Shown here piece after piece: positions 1 through 7,653 of a DNA stretch of 52,331 nucleotides. The translations under genes and the position numbers were made by a program. Source of the stretch: Paracoccus wurundjeri (GTDB lineage Bacteria > Pseudomonadota > Alphaproteobacteria > Rhodobacterales > Rhodobacteraceae); assembly GCF_030678915.1 (NCBI RefSeq), contig NZ_JAUUTZ010000031.1, forward strand, positions 1 through 52,331. The letters run 5' to 3'. The notes beneath the pieces are model-generated. The model was not told the origin of the DNA. It worked only from the letters and a program-made list of their open reading frames with translations, and ran no database searches. Each line of letters opens with the position of its first letter. Position 1 is the first letter of the stretch.

Positions 1-104
<104 letters not shown>

Positions 105-151
105 ATCGCGGAACGCAAACAACCTGCCTTTCCGATTCAGCGCGACAGGCG

Positions 152-772
152 CTAGCTCGCTGTTTTTCGCAGCATGAGGAATGTCATCATGCCAAGGGGC
201 GGCATGGGCTTTCGTTCCTCGATCACCAGTTCCCGCTCTTGCAGGATAGTCTCTATCCTGAAGTCGGAATGCCAGCCGATTGCGTTCGAAAGCGGCGCGA
301 AAACCTTTTCCAGAGCCGCCAGAACGCCCGCGGTCCGCGCGAAGTGATTGGTGATCACCACCCTGCCGCCGGGTTTGCATACCCGCGCAATCTCGGACAT
401 CACTTGCTCGGGCTCAGGCACGACCGACAGGACATGCATCGCCGCGACGGTGTCGAAATGATTATCCGGGAAGTCAAGCGACCGCGCATCCATCTGCCGC
501 AGTTCCCTGACATGGCCCAGATCAAGCCGCTGCGCCTTGGCGATCGCCTTCTGCAGCATCTCTTCGCTGAAATCGATCCCGGTCACGTTCATTTCCGCGT
601 TGTAAAACGGTAGCGCAAGGCCGGTGCCCACGCCGACTTCAAGAACGCTGCCCGGGCGGGTGTTGATATATTCGACCGTCCGGCGCCTGCCGACATTGGT
701 AACCGCTCCGAAGGTTCTGTCATAGACCGGGGCCCACCGGGAATAAGAAGTTTGAACCGCGTCGATATCCAT
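152..772 (-). CDS. pmtA: Phosphatidylethanolamine N-methyltransferase (PmtA type)
   Basis: A 206-residue class I SAM-dependent methyltransferase. Motif I, EVGVGTG, is at residues 45-51 after a conserved N-terminal block (SYSRWAPVYD), followed by the acidic motif II and a C-terminal hydrophobic tail (MMTFLMLRKT) that fits a membrane-surface enzyme. Size and sequence fit the Rhodobacter-type PmtA, which methylates phosphatidylethanolamine stepwise to phosphatidylcholine at the inner membrane. The assignment is strengthened by its place 12 bases after pssA and downstream of psd: the three genes together convert CDP-diacylglycerol to PS, PE and PC. The ATG has an AAGGAA ribosome-binding site. A quinone methyltransferase is the main alternative, made unlikely by context. 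Confidence 0.9.
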   Translation of the reverse strand: MDIDAVQTSYSRWAPVYDRTFGAVTNVGRRRTVEYINTRPGSVLEVGVGTGLALPFYNAEMNVTGIDFSEEMLQKAIAKAQRLDLGHVRELRQMDARSLDFPDNHFDTVAAMHVLSVVPEPEQVMSEIARVCKPGGRVVITNHFARTAGVLAALEKVFAPLSNAIGWHSDFRIETILQERELVIEERKPMPPLGMMTFLMLRKTAS

Positions 773-784
773 GTCCGTTCCTTG

Positions 785-1528
785 TCAGCCTGCAGGACGT
801 TTCCTGTCGATACATGCCCAGATGACCATCCCGACATACCCGACGCAAAGCACGATCAGCATCGCCCAGGGAAAGGTCACCAAAGCGGTGCCCACCGCCG
901 CCACTCCGATCAGGAAGAACTTGACCTTCTCGCGCGGGATCCGGGTGGTCTTGAATGACCATGTCGGGATCCGGCTGACCAGAAGAAGGCCGATCACGAT
1001 CATGTAGATGCAGATAATCACATCCGGCAATCGGGGAAAATCCGAGAATGCGAATGACAGATACATCGGCATCATGACAAGCATCGCCCCCGCCGGAGAC
1101 GGTATACCTTCAAAATAAGCGTTATCGTGATTGTCGCTGTCGGATTTGCTGCCGACATTGAACCGCGCCAGCCGTATCCCGCAACAGATCGCGAATACCA
1201 GAACCGCGATCCATGCTGCCCCGCGATTATCCTGAAACGCCCAGAAGTAAAGGATAAGTGCGGGCGCCGCCCCGAAATTCATGAAATCGGCAAGTGAATC
1301 GAGTTCCGCGCCAAGCCTGCTGCAACAATCCAGCAAACGCGCAATGCGCCCGTCCAGCCCGTCAAGAATACCGGCAAGGATGATAAGCTGGACTGCAAGC
1401 ATATAATTGCCCTGAACACCGAATCTGATGGCCGACAGCCCCGCGCAAATCGCGGCGATAGTCAGCATGTTCGGCAATAATTGTAACAGCGAAAACTCGG
1501 CCTTCGGGCCATTCAAAGGATCTGCCAT
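785..1528 (-). CDS. pssA: CDP-diacylglycerol-serine O-phosphatidyltransferase
   Basis: A 247-residue polytopic membrane enzyme that joins serine to CDP-diacylglycerol, giving phosphatidylserine and CMP. The full CDP-alcohol phosphotransferase signature is present: D59-G60, A63-R64, G73, D77 and D81 in the spacing DGx2ARx8Gx3Dx3D. About six hydrophobic segments follow, and the length is normal for the type II bacterial enzyme. The ATG is preceded by an AAAGGG site. It starts 8 bases after the psd stop and ends 12 bases before pmtA, so the three are surely one transcription unit. Confidence 0.95.
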   Translation of the reverse strand: MADPLNGPKAEFSLLQLLPNMLTIAAICAGLSAIRFGVQGNYMLAVQLIILAGILDGLDGRIARLLDCCSRLGAELDSLADFMNFGAAPALILYFWAFQDNRGAAWIAVLVFAICCGIRLARFNVGSKSDSDNHDNAYFEGIPSPAGAMLVMMPMYLSFAFSDFPRLPDVIICIYMIVIGLLLVSRIPTWSFKTTRIPREKVKFFLIGVAAVGTALVTFPWAMLIVLCVGYVGMVIWACIDRKRPAG

Positions 1529-1536
1529 GGACCCTT

Positions 1537-2214
1537 TTACCTGATATGATCTGTTGAAATCAAATCCGCGATGACTGTCTCACCTGCAACCATCGTCTGC
1601 CCAAGGCTGACCAGCGGTGTCACGCCTTCGGGAAGATAGACATCCAGCCGTGATCCGAACCGGATCAACCCGAACCGGTCCCCGGCCTGCAACCGCTCCT
1701 GCGGCTTCACGAAGCAGACGATACGCCGGGCCACCAGCCCCGCGATCTGCACAACTGCCAGTTCGCGCCCATCCTCCATGCGGATGCGCAGGCTGTTTCG
1801 CTCGTTATCGGCGCTGGCCTTGTCCAGCGAGGCATTGAAGAATTTCCCCGGGCGATAGGCGATGGAAACCACCTCGCCTGCCACCGGGCTGCGATTCACG
1901 TGGCAATTGAAGACATTCATGAACACGCTGACCCGTGTCAGCGATGTTTCGGGCATCCCAAGTTCCTTGGGCGGCACCGCCTGCTCGATCAGCGAGACGA
2001 TTCCGTCAGCCGGGCTCAGAACCAGACCGCCGCGCGCAGGAGGGACGCGGACCGGATCGCGAAAGAAATAATAGCACCAGACCGTCAGGCCGACGCCGAT
2101 CCAGCCAAGCAGTTCCGAAACAAGGAATAACCCGATCGTCACAACGGCAAAAATTGCCACGAACCGGACCCCTTCCCGGTGCATCGGTTTGATAAAAGTG
2201 TCACGCATACGCAT
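1537..2214 (-). CDS. psd: Phosphatidylserine decarboxylase proenzyme
   Basis: A 225-residue pyruvoyl-dependent decarboxylase making phosphatidylethanolamine from phosphatidylserine. Two membrane helices lie near residues 17-50. The self-cleavage site is the FGSR segment, with Gly187-Ser188 as the expected alpha/beta chain junction; the adjacent LIRFGSR form is typical of the short alphaproteobacterial subfamily. The reading frame is open for 49 more codons upstream, but the start at 2214 is chosen because GGGAGGA lies about 10 bases before it and the extra N-terminus is arginine-rich and unlike the family. A second ATG two codons later is also possible. It is the first gene of the psd-pssA-pmtA operon. 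Confidence 0.94.
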   Translation of the reverse strand: MRMRDTFIKPMHREGVRFVAIFAVVTIGLFLVSELLGWIGVGLTVWCYYFFRDPVRVPPARGGLVLSPADGIVSLIEQAVPPKELGMPETSLTRVSVFMNVFNCHVNRSPVAGEVVSIAYRPGKFFNASLDKASADNERNSLRIRMEDGRELAVVQIAGLVARRIVCFVKPQERLQAGDRFGLIRFGSRLDVYLPEGVTPLVSLGQTMVAGETVIADLISTDHIR

Positions 2215-2505
2215 AGAAATATGTCCTCCCGGCGGTCTCGCCGCTGACGCTCTCTTACAGCGGGGCGGGATTGCGGTCAAAAGAATGCCGCGCCTTGCGA
2301 CCGGAAAAACGCGTGCCCCCAATATCCTTGCCGCTTTCGCAAGCATTCCGGGCCGATGCATAGCTGGCAGACGGGCCGATTATGCCCCGGCCGGTCCGTT
2401 TGGCCGCCGCGACATTCTTGTTGTTCCGGGCAGTTTCAACCCCCCGTTCACGGGATGGCTGCACCGGCTGTGATCTCTCATGCTGGCGACTTGTGCCTGA
2501 ACAGC

Positions 2506-3405
2506 CTAAGCCGATGCCTCTATTCTTTGCCTGTGATCCTCGGCCTGCGCCAGCAGCCAGCTGCGCAGCGCCAGCACCGCCGGGCGGATCGGTGTCCGGT
2601 TGCTGGTCGAGATCCCGAAGGACTTCCGCCCCGGGATATCCGGCCCAAACGGCCGGACCAGCCGTCCCTGTCCAAGCAGTTCGGCAGCGGTCACATCATC
2701 GCCGATGGCAACCCCCAGCCCGCGCGCCGCCGCATCGAGGCAAAGATAGGTACGGTGAAAAGTCAGATGACCGGCAGCCGAGGACAGCACCAGCCCGTTG
2801 CGCCGGAATATTTCGTCCCAACTGCCCATGCTGCGATCATGGATCAGGCGTTGCCCGGCCAATCCATTACGCCGCAATTCCGAAGCAAGGCCAGGCGCGC
2901 ATACGGGAAAGGTCGTGAAGCTCAGAAACAGCTCGCGCGAATATCCGGGCGCATCGATCGCGCCCCATGTGATGGCAAGATCCGTGCCCGGCGCAATCGT
3001 CCGGGGCGGCTCGGCATAGGACCGCATCTCAAGGTCGATGCCAAGCTGATCAAGCGTTTCGCCGTTCAGGCGCGGAATCAACCACAGGATCGCCAGATCG
3101 GAATCGATTTCCAGCACCACTTTTCCTCTGGCGTCACCGGCCACCCGCGTACCTGTTTCCAGTGAGATCAGCACAAGCGCCTCGGCAACGATTGTCGCAT
3201 AACGCGATCCCGCCGGGGTCAGTGCCACCTGCCGGTGACGGCGTTCGAAAAGCTGGATCCCAAGGTCCGCTTCCAGGTTCTTGATATAGCGGCTGACGGA
3301 ACCATGCGTGACCCCAAGCTCGTCCGCTGCCCGCGAAAAGCTTTGATGACGGGCGGCGGCATCGAATGCGCGGACGGCGTTCAGATTGGGTAACTGGCGG
3401 GACAT
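2506..3405 (-). CDS. LysR-family regulator, GcvA/AmpR-like
   Basis: A 299-residue LysR-type transcription factor. The N-terminal winged helix-turn-helix (residues 7-65, with FSRAADELGVTHGSVSRYIK as recognition region) is of the GcvA/AmpR subgroup, followed by a LysR substrate-binding domain. It reads away from the small plus-strand gene at 3609, the usual arrangement for a LysR protein and its target, so the 203-bp gap at 3406-3608 probably carries its operator. The gap contains an AT-rich stretch at about 3410-3430. The ligand cannot be guessed. Confidence 0.88.
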   Translation of the reverse strand: MSRQLPNLNAVRAFDAAARHQSFSRAADELGVTHGSVSRYIKNLEADLGIQLFERRHRQVALTPAGSRYATIVAEALVLISLETGTRVAGDARGKVVLEIDSDLAILWLIPRLNGETLDQLGIDLEMRSYAEPPRTIAPGTDLAITWGAIDAPGYSRELFLSFTTFPVCAPGLASELRRNGLAGQRLIHDRSMGSWDEIFRRNGLVLSSAAGHLTFHRTYLCLDAAARGLGVAIGDDVTAAELLGQGRLVRPFGPDIPGRKSFGISTSNRTPIRPAVLALRSWLLAQAEDHRQRIEASA

Positions 3406-3608
3406 GACGTAACGTTAATTAATTTCACGCAATATGGCAAATAAGTTCCATTGAGTGATCTGACATCTGAAACTATATCATCAGGGACTCGGACGTTATC
3501 GTCGGAAAATCATTCCGAAGCGGCATTGCCATCCCGCCGGAAACGATTGACCGAACGCTGCGGGCCGATGTCCCTATTTCCTGAACATGAGACCAGATGG
3601 AGGCTCGG

Positions 3609-3770
3609 ATGTCGCATTACACGATCAATTCCCTTTCCAGACCCGACTTGCAGAGCCTTGCCCGCAAGGCAAATCGCGAACGCTCCGCAAGTCTGAAGGC
3701 GGCACTGGCATGGCTGGCCGAGCGCATTCCAGGCGCACATGGCATGACGATGCCGCATCGGGCGAAGTGA
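3609..3770 (+). CDS. Small hypothetical protein, 53 residues
   Basis: A short reading frame with a well-placed ribosome-binding site (GGAGG, five bases before the ATG). The product is basic and mostly helical in character: a polar start MSHYTINSLSR, then ALARK-type and LKAALAWLAERI segments that would form one amphipathic helix. I do not recognise a family, though many Rhodobacterales carry unnamed proteins of this size and character. It stands divergent from the GcvA-like regulator, so it may be its target. The ribosome site and the amphipathic pattern support it; no homology claim is made. Confidence 0.5.
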   Translation: MSHYTINSLSRPDLQSLARKANRERSASLKAALAWLAERIPGAHGMTMPHRAK

Positions 3771-3860
3771 AAGACCCGCTTTGCGCAAGGGCGGCGCATC
3801 GCCGAACATCCCCGGACCGCCGCCCTACCCGTTGACTTGCCGCTTCCGGGCCTCAAGAAA

Positions 3861-3886
3861 CTCTTTGGCTGAAACAATCCAAAGAG
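3861..3886 (+). promoter_or_regulatory. Hairpin covering the ribosome-binding site of the DUF2267 gene
   Basis: A perfect 8-bp inverted repeat, CTCTTTGG at 3861-3868 and CCAAAGAG at 3879-3886, with a 10-base loop. The right arm contains most of the AAGAGG ribosome-binding site of the gene starting at 3894. If transcribed, the stem would hide that site, as in RNA thermometers or other translational switches. The stem is moderate in stability. Confidence 0.5.
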
Positions 3887-3893
3887 GTCGGCG

Positions 3894-4322
3894 ATGCCCA
3901 TGCCCTTCACCTACCGGCACGCAACCGATGAATGGCGCCGGTTCCTTGCATCGATGCGCGACCGGACGCTGATCGAAAGCGACAACGTGATCTATACATC
4001 GCTCGACGGTCTGTTCCGTGCGTTCCGCAGCCGGGTTCCGGCCCCTCAGGTTCTGGCATTCGGCGATGAATTGCCGGCGGTCATGCGGGCGATCCTGACC
4101 TGGCGCTGGGATATCTCTGCGCCGCTGAAACCCTGGCTCCCTCGGGCAGGGCTGGAAACGGAGATCCGCAGACTCAGGCAGGATCACAATTTCGCGCCAG
4201 AGGGTATTCTGGACGATCTTGTCTGGGGCGTGCGCCGGGAAGTCAGGGTGATCGATTTCGACAGGGTTCTGTCAGGAATGGCGCCCGAAGCACGATCGCT
4301 TTGGGCGCCGGTCGCGGAATAA
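3894..4322 (+). CDS. DUF2267 family protein
   Basis: A 142-residue cytoplasmic protein with the pattern of DUF2267: a helical LFRAFRSRVPAPQVLAFGDE segment (residues 40-59), then LPAVMRAILTWRWD, and a second helical repeat (VRREVRVIDFDRVLSG). DUF2267 proteins are small helical proteins of unknown function, often near stress genes. The ATG at 3894 has an AAGAGG site; a second in-frame ATG follows two codons later. Just upstream is a hairpin that masks the ribosome site, and 12 bases downstream begins the inverted-repeat element at 4335. Confidence 0.75.
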   Translation: MPMPFTYRHATDEWRRFLASMRDRTLIESDNVIYTSLDGLFRAFRSRVPAPQVLAFGDELPAVMRAILTWRWDISAPLKPWLPRAGLETEIRRLRQDHNFAPEGILDDLVWGVRREVRVIDFDRVLSGMAPEARSLWAPVAE

Positions 4323-4334
4323 GGGAACGGTGAC

Positions 4335-4597
4335 TAAAGCGTATCGGGTCTGACATGAACCACCGATAGCCCGGCTATGTCCACACGCGGACTCAAGGGC
4401 CGCAGGCCCGCCGCGCAGCGCCCGGCCGCCCCCCGGACGGGCGCTTTGGTGCCGTTATCCTGCGGGTGCAGCTTCGTGCGGGGTTGCGGGATAAAGTGTA
4501 GCCCACAAATCGATTTGCGCCCATCCGCGGCCGGGCACTACGCGGCTTTGATAGCCTGCAAGGATTGTCTGGTTCATGTCAGACCCGATACGCTTTA
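4335..4597. mobile_element. MITE candidate: 263-bp element with perfect 28-bp terminal inverted repeats
   Basis: Positions 4335-4362 and 4570-4597 are exact reverse complements over 28 bases (ends TAAAGCGTATCGGG...), with pairing stopping on both sides. The outermost two bases on each side read TA, so the element can equally be read as 26-bp terminal repeats flanked by a TA duplication, the target site of IS630/Tc1-mariner transposons. The 207-bp interior is GC-rich and encodes nothing convincing, so the element would be non-autonomous. It lies between the DUF2267 stop and the stop of the minus-strand transporter, two bases from the latter, so it may also act as a shared terminator. Confidence 0.65.
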
Positions 4598-4598
4598 A

Positions 4599-5042
4599 TC
4601 AGAACCGGGACAAAACGATCCCGCTTCCCACCATGATCGCGGCCAGGATGCGTGGCAACGAGATATCGCGGACCGGCATGCCGAATGCCCCTGCCCGGTC
4701 AAGCAGAATCGCCGCGACCATCTGGCCCAGGGCCAGCGCGCAAATGGCGGTCAGCACCCCCATGCGGGGCAGCGTCCAGACAATCGTCCAGACATAAAAC
4801 GCGCCCAGAAACCCACCCAGCCACAGACGCCAATCCTGTCGTGTGGCGGCAATGAAACCCCGCCCTTCACCGACCACAAGCGCCATGAAAGTCAGCAGGA
4901 CAAACCCCACGCCAAAGGAAATCGCCGCCGCTGCAAGCGGGCTGTGCACCGCACGGCTTAGCGCCGCATTCAGCGGAGCCTGAAATGAAATGGCGGCCCC
5001 TGCAAGAATGACGAAGATGACCGGGACGATAGCAAGTTGCAT
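4599..5042 (-). CDS. DMT-superfamily (YdcZ/DUF606) membrane transporter
   Basis: A 147-residue integral membrane protein with about five hydrophobic helices, matching the short DUF606/YdcZ half-transporters of the drug/metabolite transporter superfamily (motifs AGAAISFQAPLNAALSRAV near the N-terminus and TAICALALGQMVAAILLDR later). Members usually work as dimers, and the substrate is unknown. The frame is open 77 codons further upstream, but that part is hydrophilic; the start at 5042 puts the first helix directly at the N-terminus and has an AGGAT site nine bases before. The stop codon is two bases from the inverted-repeat element. Confidence 0.82.
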   Translation of the reverse strand: MQLAIVPVIFVILAGAAISFQAPLNAALSRAVHSPLAAAAISFGVGFVLLTFMALVVGEGRGFIAATRQDWRLWLGGFLGAFYVWTIVWTLPRMGVLTAICALALGQMVAAILLDRAGAFGMPVRDISLPRILAAIMVGSGIVLSRF

Positions 5043-5265
5043 GATGGCGATCCTGTCTTTGCACGGGCGCACCATCGCCTGAAATGCCACGGATCGAAAG
5101 CCGGAAATTGTAAAATCTGTTTCGCCCTTATGTGGTGAGTTCCTGCCCCGTACCCGCAAGCTTGACCCGGGCTTTGCCGGACGCTGTGCCTTCCTCTGCG
5201 CCCAAATCCTGATATCGTGGCAAAAATTTCCGCTCATGGCGCAGCAATCAGGACAGGAGCCGCAG

Positions 5266-5661
5266 ATGGCCAAAATGATTCACTCGATGATCCGCGTTAT
5301 GGACGAGGCGCGTTCGCTTGCCTTCTACAAAGACGCATTCGGGCTTGAAATCGCCCAGCGTTTCGATTTCGAGACATTCAGCCTGATTTATCTGTCCAAT
5401 TCCGAAAGCAGCTTCGAACTCGAACTGACGGTCAACAAGGATCAGAACGCCTCTTATGAGCTTGGGAATGGCTATGGCCATCTGGCGGTATCGGTCGAAG
5501 ATGTCGATGCCGAACATGCCCGTCTTACCGCGTTGGGCCATCGCCCGCGCAAGCTCGTGGATTTCGCCCCTGCGGGTCAGGTGATCGCGCGTTTCTTCTT
5601 CATTACCGATCCCGACGGCTACGAGATCGAGGTGCTGCAACGCGCAGGCCGCTATCTCTGA
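5266..5661 (+). CDS. gloA: Lactoylglutathione lyase (glyoxalase I)
   Basis: A 131-residue vicinal-oxygen-chelate enzyme that isomerises the hemithioacetal of methylglyoxal and glutathione to S-lactoylglutathione. The four metal ligands are at the expected places: His6, Glu53 (in ELT), His72 (in GHLAV) and Glu122. The length is that of the bacterial Ni/Co-type enzyme. The start at 5266 is chosen over an upstream one because AGGAG lies six bases before it and the protein then begins at the conserved strand (MIHSMIRV). It shows glutathione is used in this organism. Confidence 0.93.
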   Translation: MAKMIHSMIRVMDEARSLAFYKDAFGLEIAQRFDFETFSLIYLSNSESSFELELTVNKDQNASYELGNGYGHLAVSVEDVDAEHARLTALGHRPRKLVDFAPAGQVIARFFFITDPDGYEIEVLQRAGRYL

Positions 5662-5771
5662 TCCGGCGCCGGAAAGGCCGCTGCGGTGGCGTCATGGCCG
5701 GATTATGTTACATTCGGGCCTGATATGAACCCGATGTTTCCCGCGACCCTACCAGATAATCGGAGACTCTC

Positions 5772-6104
5772 ATGCGTCGGACCACAGTTGTTTCGCTGAC
5801 GATCATTGCCGCGCTCGGCATTTGCTCACCGGTTCTTGCCGATGAGAAACTTTTCGACGGAGCGGGCGAAAGCGACGAACAGTTAAGGGCGCTGTATGAC
5901 GAGGCCGGAGACATCTGCCTGCGGAATCCAAGCCGCGACGTTCAGGTCGCAGTCGCCTGCAAGGCAATGACCATTTACGGGCTGGCGCTGAACGAACGGG
6001 GCTGGTGCTATGGCCGGACCCATGAAGCCAATGCCGAGAAGGACTGGCACAGATGCGAGGCCGATTCCGACAGGTTCTCGGTCGATCACCTGACAATCTT
6101 CTGA
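5772..6104 (+). CDS. Secreted hypothetical protein
   Basis: A 110-residue protein with a clear Sec signal peptide (MRRT, hydrophobic core VVSLTIIAALGI, likely cut after VLA at residue 23). The mature part is acidic and holds four cysteines (in DICLR, VACKAM, GWCYGR and HRCEAD), suggesting two disulfide bonds in the periplasm. I do not recognise the family. It has a GGAG site and is followed 11 bases later by a small membrane-protein gene, so the two probably form an operon. Confidence 0.75.
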   Translation: MRRTTVVSLTIIAALGICSPVLADEKLFDGAGESDEQLRALYDEAGDICLRNPSRDVQVAVACKAMTIYGLALNERGWCYGRTHEANAEKDWHRCEADSDRFSVDHLTIF

Positions 6105-6115
6105 GGATACCCGTG

Positions 6116-6367
6116 ATGGTGAAGAAAATCGCGCTTCTCGTCCTTGCCTTGGCCGTGCTTGTTCCGGTCTGCGTTCTGGCGGGTTACGCCATCGGCCACC
6201 TGATCGCGATCTTCCTTTATTCGGCAACATTGAAACCGGATACCTATGAGCTCGACCGCGAACTTTTCGCCGGCGTTATCGGCATCCTGTTCATCGGCGG
6301 TTTTCTCTATGCCGTCTCGGCGATCTATGCCATCTATCGTTTCATTCGCTCGGTCCGGAAAAACTGA
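6116..6367 (+). CDS. Small membrane protein
   Basis: An 83-residue protein with two membrane helices (about residues 4-32 and 46-72) separated by a short polar loop (KPDTYELDREL) and ending in a basic tail RFIRSVRKN. The start at 6116 has GAGGAT nine bases upstream; the preceding GTG codon is an alternative. No family is recognised. It follows the secreted cysteine-containing protein closely, so the pair may work together at the envelope. Confidence 0.65.
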   Translation: MVKKIALLVLALAVLVPVCVLAGYAIGHLIAIFLYSATLKPDTYELDRELFAGVIGILFIGGFLYAVSAIYAIYRFIRSVRKN

Positions 6368-6452
6368 TTGCACGGGGCGATAAGAAATTGCCAGCCTCTT
6401 GCGCTGGAAACCATTGAAGATCCGCCGGTGCCGAGGCCACACCCGAAACGCG

Positions 6453-6791
6453 TCAGTCGGTCACCTTCTTCACGAATTGCGATTTGAGGCCCATCTTCCC
6501 GATACCCGGAATCTTGCAATCTATATCGTGATCGCCATCAACCAGTCTGATGCCGCGAATCTTGGTCCCGACCTTCACCACCTGCGAAGATCCCTTGACC
6601 TTCAGATCCTTGATGACGGTGATCGTGTCGCCATCGGCAAGGATATTTCCCACATTGTCACGCACGCCGTCCGTCACATCATCGGCTTCGGGTGACCATT
6701 CATGGCCACATTCCGGGCAAAGCAGAAGCGCATCGACCTGATAGGTGAAGCTCGAAGCGCATTCGGGGCAGGCAGGCAGGGTCTGGGTCAT
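6453..6791 (-). CDS. yjdM: Zinc-ribbon PhnA-domain protein (YjdM)
   Basis: A 112-residue protein of the PhnA/YjdM family. An N-terminal zinc ribbon is formed by Cys8-x2-Cys11 and Cys25-x2-Cys28, followed by the conserved PhnA beta-domain (DGDTITVIKDLKVKGSS, VKVGTKIRGIRL, DIDCKIPGIGKMGLKS). Despite the old name, it is not a phosphonatase and is not needed for phosphonate use; the role is unknown. It reads divergently from the DUF2946 gene across a 436-bp gap. Confidence 0.92.
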   Translation of the reverse strand: MTQTLPACPECASSFTYQVDALLLCPECGHEWSPEADDVTDGVRDNVGNILADGDTITVIKDLKVKGSSQVVKVGTKIRGIRLVDGDHDIDCKIPGIGKMGLKSQFVKKVTD

Positions 6792-7227
6792 GAAAAGACC
6801 TGTAGCCTGTGGATCGCGGGGAGACCAGAGAAATCATTGCCCGCGGCAATTGACGCGACAATGGCGTCGCCGACCCCGCTTTCATATGGCCCCCGCGCGA
6901 CGACTTGGTCCGTGACCAGTCGGTTGACTGGCCGCCCAGAAGAACCGACCTTATGATTGGCAACTTGTTGCGCGCCGTCGTAAAGCGAGCTCATGGGCAA
7001 TAGTGAAACCGTGTCCCCCCTGATCGTCGGACATGCGTCTTCCGCACTTGAAAGCCGGAAATCGATCTTCGTCGGATCCGCCGGATTAGATGGAACCGCG
7101 GCTGATCGCGCAGGCGGTCCAAGGGCCCCGTGCCACGCGGGCCTTCTCACCGATGCGACAATATGCACCTGGATCGGCACCGGTTTCTGTTGACGGCCTG
7201 CGGCTTTAATGGCTAGCACCCCAAATC
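6792..7227. other. Gene-poor divergent gap between yjdM and DUF2946
   Basis: This 436-bp stretch should hold the promoters of both flanking genes. Several frames stay open for 60-140 codons on either strand, including one on the minus strand over most of the gap, but none has a good ribosome-binding site or recognisable domain. It could contain the remains of a decayed gene, but I cannot name it. Confidence 0.4.
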
Positions 7228-7614
7228 ATGAAAGCGACGCACGGGGTTCAGTCAGGCAAAATCCTCATATGGGCCGTTACCGCCCTCGTCTTTCTGCTGT
7301 CCGCAACGACCAACGGCCTCATGCCCCTGCGCAGTTCCGAAGGCGTCGTCATGGTCATCTGCTCGGGCGATGGCCCCCTTGAACTCCGCATCGATCCCCG
7401 AACCGGGGAACCGGCCGACGACAAGACCCCGGGACAACACAAACCCTGTGACTGGGCCAGCTTCAATTTCACCGCCTATCTTCCCGATGCGCCCGTTTCT
7501 CCGGGCGAAGTCACACCGATCCTTGCCGAAACGGCCCTGATCGCGTCTTCCATCCTGACCGCCGGTCGTGCAACCGGTCTGCCGCCATCGACGGGTCCTC
7601 CTGCCGTGATCTGA
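7228..7614 (+). CDS. DUF2946-like membrane-anchored protein
   Basis: A 128-residue protein with one N-terminal membrane helix (residues 12-31), followed by VVMVICSGDGPLELRID and a cysteine-containing segment KPCDWASF, the pattern seen in DUF2946 proteins. These commonly sit beside PepSY-domain membrane proteins, TonB receptors or copper genes and are thought to act in metal homeostasis, though no activity is proven. Here a PepSY membrane protein begins 39 bases downstream, almost certainly in the same transcript. No strong ribosome site is seen before the ATG. Confidence 0.75.
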   Translation: MKATHGVQSGKILIWAVTALVFLLSATTNGLMPLRSSEGVVMVICSGDGPLELRIDPRTGEPADDKTPGQHKPCDWASFNFTAYLPDAPVSPGEVTPILAETALIASSILTAGRATGLPPSTGPPAVI

Positions 7615-7653
7615 TCTTTCGCTTCCGAAGATACAGATACGAACGAGGACAAA

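Noticed and set aside
6788..7219. Minus-strand frame of 143 codons in the yjdM/DUF2946 gap
   Set aside because: No ribosome site, no recognisable domain and it would overlap the yjdM start; not supported beyond being open.
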